The translations under genes were made by a program, and so were the position numbers. Source: Brachypodius melanocephalos (Eukaryota; Chordata; Aves; Passeriformes; Pycnonotidae). From it: 64,000 nt of DNA. The stretch covers positions 2,351,790-2,415,789 of the forward strand of contig VZSR01000514.1 in NCBI GenBank assembly GCA_013398615.1. Direction: 5' to 3'. The notes under the pieces are model-generated. The model was not told the DNA's origin, did not search any database, and saw only the letters and a list, made by a program, of their open reading frames with translations. The first letter of the stretch is position 1; every line of letters begins with the position of its first letter. Shown here one piece after another: positions 10,501 to 23,704 of the stretch.

Positions 10501-13500
10501 ACTTCCCCAATGGAAACTGGAGGTCCAAGAAACACACTGCTGTTTTCTCAGCACTAAGAGAATGTTGAGGTTTTGAAATCCTTTCTTTAAATTAGGGACA
10601 CAATTTTCATTGTAGTTGCACTGCAATTCAAATGGATTCAGTATTTTGACTACTTTACAGTAAACTCTCTGTAGTGGCAGCTTGGAGAAAATTCTGAAAT
10701 CTTTCAACCATCTGACTCCCAAACCCATGTGCTGCATTGTCACAATACACTACAAAATACACACTGGTAAATAACAATAATTTACTTTGGACTACCATTT
10801 AAGAAGAAATGAAAAAGGCTTTGCATTGGTGGAGTGCAACAGGAAATAATCTGGCAGAGGAACTCGTGCTGTAGCTCATGGAGGGAATATACAGCGTGTT
10901 TCTATTACAGACTTGGGGGCATGCACAGGAAAGGGTGTGAAGGAGTTGTTGTCAGCAACTTGTCTATGAGCTTTTGAATAGACTTCCACTGCCTTCAGAG
11001 CACGATTATGAACTTCAGTCAACTGTCAGATCTTTCTCCAGACAGAAGAACCTGAATATGACAATGATAAATCAAGCAGATGATGTATTGCAGGAGTAAC
11101 TGGGCAAATTTCAAAGTTTGCCCCCACCCAAGCTGCAGCAAAAGACAGAAACACCTAAAGTTAGAGGAAATACACTGCATTTAACACAATTTTAGGGCTC
11201 CTCTGGATCTGTCTACCCAAGAAGAGAGAGGGCTTAAACCTAGATCAACAGTAGCCATATCTACAGACACCCATGTAAGATCTCACCATAAATAAACCAA
11301 TTCTGTTAGCCATTATGAATTTTTTAAAAAAATCCATTATTTTTAAACAAAGTATTTTTTCTCCTTGTCAAAACTATTGGTTTAATCCAGAAAAGAAGGG
11401 CAATATAAGTATTAACTGCTAAACAATCCCACAGGTCACCAGTGTGGGCTTCCCAGCCCAGGAAGCAGCACAAAAGCAGGAGCACTTCTGAGCTGCCCCA
11501 GCCTGACAGAAGTGGATGAGGTTGCTTCTGAAGCAGAAGACAGCCAGCATATTTCAGCTGCTCCTGCACATCTGCTTAGCATTAAACTTCCTTCTTGGGG
11601 AATTTTTTTTTTTTTTTCAAATTCTAAGACATTTAAGCTCTAATTGCTACCAGCTTTTAAGAGTCCCCCCTACAAATAATAAAAATATCAGACATTAGTG
11701 ATAGATTCCACTTCACAGAGAGCTCAAACGAAGAGCCGCGGCGGGAGCCAGCGTACGGGGAGGAGGTCAGAGGCCTCAGAAACATGCTGTGCCTGAGCCA
11801 ACAAAACACAAGCATTGAACAGCCCCAGGTTTCCCCTTTAGGACAGGGTTTTACTGGAATTCTGCATGGGGCTTGGGCCTGGTTTCCAATGGGATTGGTA
11901 ACAGCAAACGAACAAACCTTCGCTTCCTGCCACTCCCTCACTGCCACACGGCTGAACACTGCCTGCTCTCAGATGACTTCAAAGTGCAGGGGAGGGGGAA
12001 TCTCAGTATTTGGAAGGAAAATTAAAGTTGCCTGCTCAAAGCAGGCCACTCCTCAGGCAATGGCATCCCAATTCTGCTCTTAACACCAGTCCCCACAGCC
12101 CCTGCTCCCGGCTTCAGTTGGAGCAAGAACAAACTCCTCCTACCGGAATTATTTTTAAAAGCTCAAAAGGAACATAGATCCATAAATTACAGCTAAGCCA
12201 CGAGGCTGAGGCAGTTGGGAAGAGCACAGAGGAGGCTTTCCTTCAGAGCCACGCTGCACAGAAATAGCAGCACAGCAGGCGTGTCACTGGAAGTGGCTGC
12301 TGAACCCCATTCCATCGCTTTCAAGCTGCCACGATGGAGCTGGGCAACCCTCAGACGGGTCAAGGGGGCTCCTCAGGTACCAAGGAAAAGGAAGGAGTTG
12401 AAGGGGCAACAAGCTTTGAGAACAAAATTAAGCTGGTTGCTATGGTGAACATGAAACATATTCTAGATTTCAGCAGAAGCTTCTCTGCTGCCAGTGAGAC
12501 TGGTTTGTTTGCTGCTCCTCCCACCACTGGCAAGGGAACAGGCGCCAGACTGCTGGGGACTAATGCTTTATGCTTGTGATACAGCTCCACTCATCTCATT
12601 TTAGCAGCAGACTATTTGTCTTGTGTATAGCTACAGCAGAGAAAGCTTCCACAAAAACCTACAATAGCTGGAGTCGGCTACAATCGAATGCATGAGCTCA
12701 GTGCTACCAAAATCCAGATGTCATATTCATGGTACACATCAGTACTGCACATCCAGGTGGGCCCCTGCCCCAGCAGGTGCAGAGGAACTTCTCCTCCATG
12801 GGCATTTTAGCAGCAGCTGCTGAAGCAGGTTCCTTTTGTTAGTAAAACTGCCTGAAATGTTCAGTTCAGTGCTGAGCCCAGCATCCCTGATTTAACACTG
12901 CTGCCAGCACCAGGAGGGACACTCCTGCAGAATCACAGGTTTCATGCTGGGTCTATCAGGGACCTTTACAGCAAACTTTTTTCAAAGCAAATGTCTGTAT
13001 AGCTGTCCAACATGTTAAGCTACATATTTGCCAACAATAATCCTGCAGTAATTGTGGGGAATTGGATCATGCTGGTCATGAGTCTCAGTGTAGTTCTGGC
13101 CATGTAACCCTTGCCCCAAATGATTTCTGTGCATAGCTGAGAAATTAGCATGGGCCAAAGACAGGTCCCTGCACGTGATGTAGATGTGGCTACCTTGCTT
13201 TGGAGGGCAAATAGTTTAATTATACAGGTATGGCCTGTTCTTTGGAAGTTACCTTCCTTAGCAGATAACAGTCCCAGGGTGATTTAACTAATAAGACTAT
13301 TTTGTTCTCATGAAGCCCTACTTTTAATATCAGCTAGGAACACCAAAATCTCCCAGCTGTTACAATGCAACTTAAATTACTGAGAAAAGGATTATAAGAA
13401 CAAGTGGCTATGCTGAAGAGATACTGACATCTGCTCTGTTTCCAACAGTGATCTGTTCCATGAGTGCAGTTGAGCGTTTTGCAGACTCATTTTCTAGGCT

Positions 13501-16500
13501 TACACCCTTCCTGTCTTAATTGGAGGGGTGAAAAGAAAATAAGCAATGCAATCAGTGATTCTTCAGACTGGAGCTGGGGGAAATAAATGCTTCTTCTGAA
13601 GAATGGGCATGTTCTCATGCCAACAGTGGTATCTGACAAGTCAGCAAGAAGTGGGCTGATCACGTTGTTCTGAGACGTGTCCGCTTTTTAGAACTGGTCC
13701 AGAGATTTGTTGGCTGCAATTTCATCACATATGCCAGAACAGAAAACCAAAGTTGAAGCTGTATTTCAATTTACATGTAGGAAGACAAGCCTGCCAAGGA
13801 GTTGGTATAAATGAAGCACTATGTTGTTGTCCTGGGGGCTCAGGTAGGACACCTTACTGCCCCAAGCAGGTAAAGAACCCAAAAGCCAGGTTCAGTCTGC
13901 TCAGTCCAGGGTTTCTTCTTCTCCTTCAGCTGGAGCTTAACACTTGGGTAAATGGGAAGGCAATAAAATGTGACAGTACTAGACTAGGTGAGGAAGACAG
14001 AAATACTTGGTGTTGCTAACCTCCCCCAGAAATTAAAGCACTTTTACCAGGTAATTACTCCGATACAGAGTCTATCTGTAGTTTTACAATTACAAATGTC
14101 TGGAAAGAGGAAAAATGCAGATGAGCCTTCATCCAAACTAGAACCATTGCCCTGCATTCTTGGCTCACACAATTATTCATTCAGTTAGGCAGAGAACAAC
14201 AGATACTCAGAGAAAGGGGAGGATGGCACAGAAAGGTTGTAATTGTTTTCATCTATCTCACACCATCCTACTCAGGGCACCCTGTTGAACTGTGCCATTG
14301 ATGTTTGTACCCAGAAAGACCTAAACAAAACCAACATTTGTGCCTGATGGCTAGCCAAGTGTGAGCCTGGTCAGACATTAAACTTCTTTTTGTTACTGTA
14401 ATTGCTGGTCAAGCAGCTGTCCCACACCAGGGTAGCTTAACTAAGCTTTCCTTGCTCTTATGTCTATGGGATGCTGATGAATCACGTTTAAAGAAAGTAT
14501 TTTAAGACAATCCTTGAAGGAACACACATACATTGGTTTTTTCCCCATTAGAAAACTGCATTTTAAAGTAAACCTCTCATCCTTGCAGAGATATCTCCTC
14601 TTCTATAGGCTTGAAGCTGAATATCACCTCCACTCCCCATGCCATCTGTTCAAGAGGGCTGTATCTTGAAAAAATATTTGACTAGTAGATTATCAAACAT
14701 GCAAATCCAGCTAAAGTGTCTGAGTAAGAGGATTGGCAGCAGGCACTAAATAAGGCCTTTAATTTTAGTCTTATTCACCAAGTTCAGCTTCGTCACGAAC
14801 AGCCTGGGGAGGGCCTGCCTGTCAGTGTGGGGGGTGTGGTGGGCTGCAGTGAGGAGCACAGCCAGCACCTTCCTCTTTCCCTGGCAGAAGTGATCCCCCT
14901 GGGAGCTGTTGGGCTCCCCAGCACCACCACTCTGCAGACCAACCTCGGACCACGTCCACTTGCCACGTAGCCTGGCGCACGCTGGACCCACACACACTGC
15001 TTGGAAAATGTTCACATCTGGCTTTCACGTGACTCCAGCGTGCCTCAGAAATTCATCATCTGGATAACTGGCTCCTGCAGGGCAGAAATCCACAACCAGG
15101 GAGCCCTTTCCTGAGTTGGAACGGAGGAGTGGGGCCAGAGGATCGTGTGCTTGACAAACTGCACCGTGACACGCTCACAGCTGCATTTTCACAGCCTCAT
15201 CCTTTCTAAAAGCACAAATGCAAAGAAAACTTAGTCCCAATTTTCCACTCTGTTTACTCCTGCAAAACCCCACTTTAATCCCATCGCAGACCCAGAAGTA
15301 TCCAGGACTGTTTGGTTTTTGTTCTGGCAGCCATAGCTCACATTAACTCTTTCCACATGGCAAGTGGGGATTGTTTCCCACATGATCACTGTGGTACAGG
15401 CCCTGCACATACAGTTTTGTAGCAGTTCCAAGTTTTGCTGGGAAGTGCCTAGAATATCTGAATGCTAATCCACATCTACAGCTGTACAAACTGAGAGCAT
15501 CACCCCTCTGAGGAAAAAAACAGCCTCCAGCACTGCCAAGGAGGAGGGCAGAAAAGCCCCAGACGTCGCACTTGGAAACTCACAGGTATGTACACATGCT
15601 GGGATTCATGTGTGGCTCAAAAAATGGAGCAAGAGTCAAGTCCCAACTGTGAAGCAGCCATGCTGCCAAGCACAGAACACTCAGCAGCACTGGCGTGTCC
15701 AGGCAGAGCCAATAATCAGTGCATGCATTGTAACTCCTGCTGGACACCTCTGTAAGTAATGCTTCCAGCCATTTCTGGTCAGCTGAGCCATCCAGAGTGA
15801 ACCCCAGAGAGGATTTGTGCTGTCACACAGCCGGGAATGGGACAGGTGTGAAGCCACTCACAAAGCTGGATGCACTTAGGGAGTGCTATTTTAGGGGTGA
15901 GTGCTCTCAAGAGGCTAAGGACACACCCTACATCCAGGTTTCCAGAATCTGAGGAGGGAGATTCTGAGACTAATGCCCAAAATGCCCAGGGAAGATTTTA
16001 CCTGCTCCTCTCAGCCAGCCAGACCCATTTGTGCCACATCCAGATTCCTGCAGTGGCTGAGGATCATCACCCTCTGCTCCAGCTCCCAAATTCACTTCTC
16101 ACCTGCCTTATACAGCATGCCAAAATCAAAATACCAGTACTCTCTGTGCAAGAGAGGAAAAACCCACACAGGCAGCATTAATACCATCTGCCACCAGAAA
16201 ACAGAAGAGGGAGGCAGAACAGGAGCAGATGGAGAACAGAGAATTCCTTAAAAACAAGAGAAATGCCATTATATCCCCTAAGGTACCAAGTGCTTTCTCT
16301 GTGCTCAGCTGAAGACTCTCTGAGGCATTTGCAGGGTTCAAGCTGTTCTACCATGGCTGTGCTCAAGCCACACCTCATTTTTCCAGCCCTCCCTGAGCCC
16401 AGTCTCCCTGCCCTCTCTCCTGCACACTGCAGCACCGATGCTGAACTGGGAACGGCAAAGAACACAAACACATTCTTTTCCCTAATCCTGCACCCTGTCC

Positions 16501-17865
16501 TCCCCACACTCGAGTTTAAAAGCCAAGGAGCAAAACAAAAAACCCCACACAATATACAAACATCTCTTTTTCTCTTATCCCATCTTCCTCCTGCCACAGC
16601 ACATGAGCCACCCAGAAGATGACAGTGATCCCATACATCTAATGGGCCACATGTCCTGTCAGCAGAAAACTGAAGCAGTGTGGAACAAAGTCTCCTATCT
16701 GCTCTTCTCTTCAGTAGCCTCAGGCAGAAGTCCAAAGCACTTCAGTTTAAGCAGTGACTTTAAAAATATGGTGTACAAGGAGAAGTGTGAGATCAGCTTT
16801 CTTCTGCCAGAATACTACAGACTGGATTTGGAGCGTGGGATTGGAGTGGACAGATTCACATCTTGACTGAAGATGCAGAATTGGGTCACACACACACAGA
16901 TGCTGCAAGGACATGAAATCTGCCTGACTTAGCTCTTCCTCAAATCCTGCTCTCTTCTAGTGCACCTGAGCACAGAAGCAGTAGTCTTGCCTTGGAAAAA
17001 AACCCAAACCCACAGAATAGATGTTCCTCTAATTATATTATTATATGAAAATATAATGAAAAACTTGTTTAAAAAAACCCTTACAGTCTCATTTTGAAAA
17101 AAAATCAAGAAAGAGAATTAGGTCTTTGGGGAATAAATGTATCAAGCAAAAGCCAATAAACTGATCACAAGTTTAGCAAATTCACTACCTGAGGAAAAAT
17201 AATTCTCAGTCATGAGAAGAAGCTCTGTCATTCATGACTAAATTCAAGATGCACATCAGTAACTACTAACTTCTTCCAGAACCAGGCCCAAGATATATAT
17301 CCCCAGCAATTAAATGAAAAAGTTTGCTTGGTCCTTAATTGCTATGCTTTTGCCTACTCTACCCTTCTTTTATTACTAAATCCTTTATCTTCCTGAAAAG
17401 GAACAAAACAAAACAAAAAAAAGCAGCTATGTGAGAACCAAAATGTTCCGCCAGAATCTGCTGTTTTTAAATTCCATGCAGTAATTAGTACATACAGCCA
17501 AGAAGGTTAATTGTATGATGAGGGAACAGATGACAATTTCTGATCAAGAGCAATCTTGTCAGTACATGCTTGTGAAGTTATAAAATAGTGACTGGCAAAC
17601 TATTCCATCCAGCCATCGTCATCAACAGGCCAAATGGCACCAAGGAGCCAGTCCACCATCACTGCTTCTGCCCTAATTGCAGGAAACAATGCAAGGAGCA
17701 CAGTGCACACCTGTGATACAAACAAGAGCACATGCCTCAGTCTGCAGGGATCATGTCATACCACAGATTTCTTACAAGGATTAAGACACCAAGTTACATG
17801 ATTTAAGATGTTCCTAGGACCTTGCCATGGGCTTGGACAGACTTGCATCCCTATTCACCACCTTA

Positions 17866-17905
17866 AAAAAAAAAAAACACAAAACAAAAACCAACAAAAA
17901 ACCCT
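17866..17905. repeat. A-rich low-complexity tract
   Basis: A run of A followed by ACACAAAAC and AACAAAAAACC type sequence, ending in a C-rich patch. Simple-sequence origin is the plain reading. Confidence 0.8.
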
Positions 17906-18787
17906 CCCCAAAACCTTCCAAGTGAAAGCTTTCAAAGGGACTGTAGGGAGATAGACTTCAGAGACAAATACCAGGAGAGCAGAATGACTCAAAGTAACAT
18001 TTGAGTTAAAAACCCCATTCTAGCTTTGTTGCTACCACCTGGGCTCAGATTCACCAAGCAATGACCAAGCCCTACTTGGGGCAGGTAGTCCCCAGCATCT
18101 GCTGCAGTCACCTCCCTGAGAGAAGATGCATTTGCCTCATGCTGGGATTGACCATGGGAGTTAATTGGATATTTCAGCCTCTTTAGTAACACAGTTAGAT
18201 TTGGCTTCTTTGAGAACTCAGTTAAAAGGCTTAAGAGTTCTTCTGACAGAAGGTAAAACTGAGACAGATTTCACAGTCAGTTGGATTAGTTAAGGCGTAC
18301 CCCCAGTTCTAATACTGAAAGTTTAATACCAAACACCACTCCAGATGACATCCCATCAATACTGCAGCAACTTTAAGGCAAAGGAAAGGCAACACTTTAT
18401 GTCTCTATGTCTCTTCCTTCTCCCTCTGCTGCAGCCATTTCCCACAAATATTACACAACACCTGCAAGGGCTGGAGGCTGTACATTCCCTCTTCACCCTG
18501 TACCCACGTGTAGCTAAATGCTTGCCACAGGCCTGTGAAGCTGGCAGAGACCTCCACACTCAATTACATCAATCAAGCTTTGTTCCCAGGGTCACCACCT
18601 CAGTCCTGCAACAGGAAAAACCAGCTGCAGCCACACAGCCCTGCTGGTCCAGCTGGGGGCTCACACTTTTATGACCCCACTGAATGATTAAGCACAGAAT
18701 GGGTGGCACACACTATTAATTTTCTCCACATTGTCTTAAAGGAGGCAGCTCAGAATAAGTCAAGAAAATAAAGCTCGTTTATAAAAA

Positions 18788-18838
18788 GGAAAAAAAAAAA
18801 CAAACCAAAACCAAAAACCCCAAAAAACCAAAACAACA
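18788..18838. repeat. A/C low-complexity tract (AAACCAAAAC type)
   Basis: Ten A followed by repeats of AAACC, CCAAAAACCCC and CAAAACAAC. No T is present through the stretch. Confidence 0.8.
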
Positions 18839-20868
18839 GAGAGAGCAAGATATACCAGGGAACTTGAAGTGCAGGCAAGACACATGCAGTATGACAGGAT
18901 TGAAAGGTTAACCTCTGAAGTGATGAGCTCAGTGGTAAGGACAGAAAAAGCCACAAGTTGAGGCATTTCCCTTGGTAATTACAAAGGAAGCAGAAAAAAC
19001 CCATCCCAAATAATGCAAAGAAACAGCAATTAAAGCAACTCCCTGAAGCTGACAGAGCACACATCCTTAGTGCATGAGAGTGAGGAAGAAAGTTTCTCTA
19101 GTAATAAAGAATTAGGACAAGGAAGCAACTTTAGCCATCAGCTCCACCCATAATTCCTGGGCAGCATCCCACAAAGTGATCAGCCACGAGGGTCCTTGGT
19201 GTTGTTACAACAATCTGCTTGTTTCTTGCTTGAGGCCCCACTTCTATCCTTGCTGAAACTCTCTCAACTCTGCTTAGTAATTTCCCCGTTGAGGGAAAAG
19301 GCAGCATTACAGATGTTTCTATAAAAAGTTTGTAGTATCTTCCAGTGGACTCTGAAGTTCTTATTTACTTGCCAGCAGATATATCCTTCCTAGTTTTAGG
19401 TTACAGGAGGGAAAGAAAGCAGTGATTGTTGGCTGTGTGTAGCCATAATCTTGCTGGTCCAAGAATTGGACAGGGAAACCCAGCTGAAAGATGGTTTACT
19501 CATTCAAGGAAGCCTCATCAGCATCCTGAGGCAACACTGGCTTGAACCAAATCATTAACTTAATATTCTAAGTGCTCAATTACTATTTAAAATGGACTTC
19601 AGCTGCCAAACTCAGCCAAAGCACAGCCAGCTCGATGCAGACAGGATCTGAACAATGTGGGAAACACTGTGGGACTGATGGAGCCATGAGTTCTCTATTA
19701 TTAAAGCTTATTCTCCTTCACTTGGAGAATCCTACAGCATAGCAACAAGGTGCCAGAGGAGCCCACCAAGCAATGGCTTGAAGCCAGCTATGCTCCCAGC
19801 AGCAAGGGGGGCAGCCAGAGCAGGGGGAGGTTGGTTATGATTTCAGAAGAGGGTGGCCAGCAGTGCTCCTGCCCGGGCACACACAAGGGCTGGGTCGCCT
19901 ACAAGGCAGGTGGGAGAGATCACTTTGAAAGCACCTCTTGTGCTGACCTCACAGCTAGCAAAGAGAATCCTCTCTGTAGTTGAGGAGCACTGAGACTCAG
20001 TGTAGAAAAGTTGTGAAGCCCACACCAGCTCCCTATTGCCACCGAATACCAGGTCCCAGAAGCTTGCTTCAGCTTCATGACTGGGATCTGACTGCCTTGG
20101 CATGAAATCAGCCAAGAAAGATTCTCAGCAAGGGGAGAGGGCAAGATCTTACTCCAGGAGTCTGCAGCTTTCTCTAGCCAGCAAAGGGGTTTATGAGGTG
20201 GAGGACACAATGACATCTTTGGGGAGAAATATACTCTGACTGGTTTTATAAGCCACATCAGGATTAGCAGATATCTCAAGGGTTAATTAGTTCGCCATGC
20301 ACAGATGGTAGCTGGTAGGGTTTGCAGAATGGATTAACCTAATCTGTGGCTTGTAATGTACCATACAAATATCCATTCCTAGACTTGCAGCAATTCTACC
20401 CTTATTTTGATTTGAGGACAGAAAGCCCACACAATGGATGCCAGCATAGAAGTAATGCCTATTCTGAGTGACAAATTAGTAGATGTTCACTTGGCTAATG
20501 CAATGACAAATTGGAGCTTGAAAAGTAATTCCTCCCCATTTTGCTGCAGAGGGTCTTTGGGTGGACCGAGAAGGGACCATTTGTTGCAAGTGTACAGAAT
20601 ATTCCCGTGGTAACCACTCCTCACAGTCGCACAGAGCTCTCCAGCACTGACAGATGGTCACAGAGCAACAATTCAATTGCCTGGAAATGTGAAGGCAGCT
20701 TTCTGAGCAGCTCTGCAGTGTATCAAATAAAGCCCCCCAAGTCCAAGGTAGCGGCACGTGTGGCATTTCAGGCCACAGCAAATGCCTGTGCCTTCACAGA
20801 GCCCCAGTGAAGCTCCAGGTCTCTGAGCTGGCTGCAGGTTAAAGCATTTATAATTAGATCATATCCAA

Positions 20869-20900
20869 GCAAAGGGCTGTGTGTTTACACAGCCCTTTGC
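20869..20900. repeat. Perfect 14-bp inverted repeat with 4-nt loop
   Basis: Left arm GCAAAGGGCTGTGT (20869-20882), loop GTTT, right arm ACACAGCCCTTTGC (20887-20900). Pairing is complete across all 14 positions and stops abruptly on both sides. It is too short for a normal pre-miRNA. A small palindromic mobile-element relic or an RNA hairpin in the intron are possible readings. Confidence 0.95.
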
Positions 20901-22938
20901 ACAAGAGGAAGCCTGGCTCAGGGCTGGCATGCAGAGATGCCCCAGATCTGCACAAGACTCCCTTTTGTTTAGCTAAGGACGTGCCACGCTATTGCATTTG
21001 GTTCAGAAGGTCTCGAGTGTTTACAACCAGCATCAACTGCAGTGGTAAATGTTTCCATAACTCCTATTAAACTCTGAACTTATCCAGTTTCTCCCTGCTC
21101 TAAGGGGCAAGCAGAGGACTAGCTAGACACTCACTCTGGCAAGGCAGAGGTCAGGGTAGAGGTGACGTTGGCTGTCTGAGGCATTCCCTGAATGTTTCTG
21201 CAATTGGCCACGCTGGTGTCATGCCTGCACATGCCTGAGACACAGCAGCTGTGGGATTCCTGCTGGACAGTGTGGGACAGCTGTGCTCACACCCAGCAGC
21301 CTCCTCCCAGCACATCTTTGGTCAAGACACAAGATGTTCATAAGGTCTCATTTGTTGGGAGGTGCTTGCATTTAAAAATGCCTGTTTGTCTCTTGATTAA
21401 AGCTGCAGTAGTTCCATGATCTGCACCTACAGAAGAAACTGCATTTCAAAGCTATTTGTTATCTTACAAGAACATCACTGCAATCCTGAAAATCTATGCT
21501 TATTTACCCCATCCCCTTTTCAAGTGTCATAAAGCTGGTCTTTGTTAGAGGCTGTAACTGGCAATTCCCTTGGCATATTCCTTTGCTCATTGCGTGCACA
21601 CTCCCACAACATCCAGCTCCAAACAGAAGGAAGCATTCCTCTGCCATTCTAAAATCAAGCAAGAAGATGGCTGAGAACAGAGTCCCTTTATGCAGCTCAA
21701 TTTGTTCATAGCACTGCTTCACATTCCTCTTTGTACAGGGTAAGTAGAGAAAGAGTGTCCCTCAGCTCCACTGTTTCCAAGCCCTGGCTGCACAAACACC
21801 CCAGCACCAAAAAGGAAGAAGTCCCAGAAGGAGATCTGGCAGCATGAGGAGCTGGAACAGCCAAAGGAGGGAGCTCAACCTGAGTGCCCCTTGCAGGGAT
21901 GAATGACCATGCCACTTGTGGTTCTCAGAGCAGGGGGCCAAAGAGTCCAGCAGGGGAGAGCATCCACAAAAGGCATCTCAGCTACACAGACTCTATTGCT
22001 TTTCTCATGATGTCATAGCAGATCAGCTCCAACTTGCCCCCAGAGCCACAGGAATGGAGAGGCAGAGTTTCCTTCCACTCCCAAAGGAGTTGCTCACATC
22101 TCTTGCACATGAATTGCAATACTCTTTCATGTAAACTGGTGCATTGAGCCCAAAGCTCTCTGTGTCTCCTAATGCTGTTCCAGGTCAGTGCTAAATCAGG
22201 TTGCCCCAGAGACTTCAGCAACGTTTTTCAAAGATTTTTACATGGCCCAAAAGCCCCCAGTGCTCAGGATGTGGCACTGAGCCAGGAACTCCCACACTCA
22301 GCTCTGCCTCCTACCAAGTCACTTGGACCTTTTTATTTATGGTCAGATCCTCTAGAGAAGGTGCTGCTGCCAATTTAATTCACAGACCATAGTGAACACA
22401 CACTTTTCTTAATATTACATTTAAGAAATCCTGAAAGTGCAACCCAGGCAGAAGCTTTGCAGGAGATTAAGACCACCAAGCGTGACCTAGTTTGTTTGTG
22501 GGACCAGCACCTTGTACCATGCTTGCTTCTTCAGCACCACACCCCACCTCAGGGAAATTCAGGGAAAGGTACCAAAAGTATTGGCCTGCAAAGGCAGCTG
22601 CCAATTGATACAGAGGCCATCGGGGTTAAGCAACATCTTCTCTTTAGTGCATCACTTAGCTTATTACAGGATGGCAGCTTAAAAGCCCTCATAATTAACC
22701 AACAAATCAATGTAGGCAGTGATATTCATTGGAGTCCAGTATGTTACATTCATCTTCCCTTCCCTCCCACAGACTAAGCCACTGCAGTGTTTCTTTATCA
22801 TCTTAAAAAGCAGGAAGAAAAAAAAAAAATCCTCCCCTCCCTGCACACAGGCCAGAGTTTTCCAGGAGTCAGTATTGGTTTGAAAAGCTTCTCTCTGGAT
22901 GCCCTGAGTGCAATTGGAAGCATCCAAGGTTCCAAACA

Positions 22939-22972
22939 AAGTCAATGAGAGTTGCAGGTGCTCAATGCTGCT
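22939..22972. repeat. Worn ancient amniote interspersed repeat (fragment)
   Basis: The phrase AGTCAATGAGAGTTGCAGG followed by TGCTCAATGCTG closely resembles a motif (GTCAATGGGAGTTGCGGGTG-like, then CTCAGCAC) that recurs in sauropsid genomes. I recognise the motif from memory but cannot assign a family name. Confidence 0.35.
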
Positions 22973-23644
22973 TTAGGGGAAAAAAATTTAAAAAATAGAA
23001 AGCCCTGACACATCCAGCTCAGAGCAGCCAAATCCAGAGGCCCATAATTACACATCCCTATTGAAAACACATCTGTAAAAATCACTAAGAGCTACATGGG
23101 GAGGGGAAAAATTGGATTTATATAGTTTCAAATCAAGGTTTTATAGGACATTTCAATCCAGGATTTTAAGAACAAAACAGTGAGCTACAGCCTTTGAGGC
23201 AGCCCAAACCCAGACACAAGCACTGAGAACATTTTGCATCAGAAGCCTCACCAGAGCCTTTTGGAAAGGCATGATAAAAGATTCAAATCAACACAGAAAA
23301 AGATACCCTTTCCCTCCAGAAAAGAGCCCCAACTCTGACTCTGCATTTTTACCATTTGCAATGAAAGAGAAAGAAATGTAATGCAATTATCATCTCAAAT
23401 TCAAGACAGGGCTGTATAAATACAGAGAAGAGCAGTCATTTTAACTAAAATACTAAATAAGGTGGGTTTCTTCTATCCAGTGCTAAGGAAAGAAACTGAT
23501 GCTTATCTCCAGCAGGATTCAGCAATAAAAAGTTGAACTGCTACACAATTTAATGTCACACAAGATAAACAGAAGGGGAAGAGCAGGGGGTAAGGTCCTC
23601 TCTAGAATCATGCAGTATATATATAAAAAAGGCTGGTGCCTTAC

Positions 23645-23673
23645 CCGATTTTCTCTTTGAAGATCCATAGTCC
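23645..23673 (-). CDS. SH3PXD2A: SH3PXD2A (TKS5) 29-nt micro-exon, DYGSSKRKS
   Basis: The minus strand reads CTTTTTTTCAG, then a 29-nt exon, then G|GTAAGG. With the phase expected from the upstream exon (a codon beginning GA), it encodes (E)DYGSSKRKS followed by the first base of the next codon. In mammalian TKS5 this segment follows the PX-domain exons directly (…PPKEDYGSSKRKS…) and precedes the first SH3 domain. The last base plus GT from the SH3 exon gives Gly, so direct splicing to the exon at 474 keeps the frame. The basic KRK cluster lies in the PX-SH3 linker. I could not find the short VWLSSW-type exon that sits between these two exons in mammals. It may be diverged, lost, or too short to see by eye. 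The exon begins about 30 bp downstream of CpG-rich block B. Confidence 0.9.
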
Positions 23674-23704
23674 CTGAAAAAAAGACAACAACAAATAGAC
23701 ATGG

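Larger units (their letters stand above)
1621..23644 (-). other. SH3PXD2A: SH3PXD2A intron between the DYGSSKRKS exon and the SH3-1 exon
   Basis: This is ordinary intronic sequence of about 22 kb. Every open frame here lacks splice signals, codon structure or family motifs that I can recognise. It holds a 45-nt A tract, a TCC tract, A-rich low-complexity patches, a perfect 14-bp hairpin near 20.88 kb and a worn ancient repeat near 22.95 kb, all listed separately. A mammalian-type exon beginning VWLSSW should lie here if conserved. I scanned for its two tryptophan codons and SPKK core and found no convincing match. Confidence 0.75.

Noticed and set aside
11575..11625. Minus-strand FPKKEV near an A-rich run, like the SPKKDV core of the linker exon
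   Set aside because: It is preceded by a poly-A run and followed by a stop. No tryptophans or splice sites are present.
16178..16735. 185-codon minus-strand open frame, the longest in the window
   Set aside because: No recognisable domain, no splice or promoter context, and cysteine/arginine-rich composition typical of random translation. Treated as chance within the intron.
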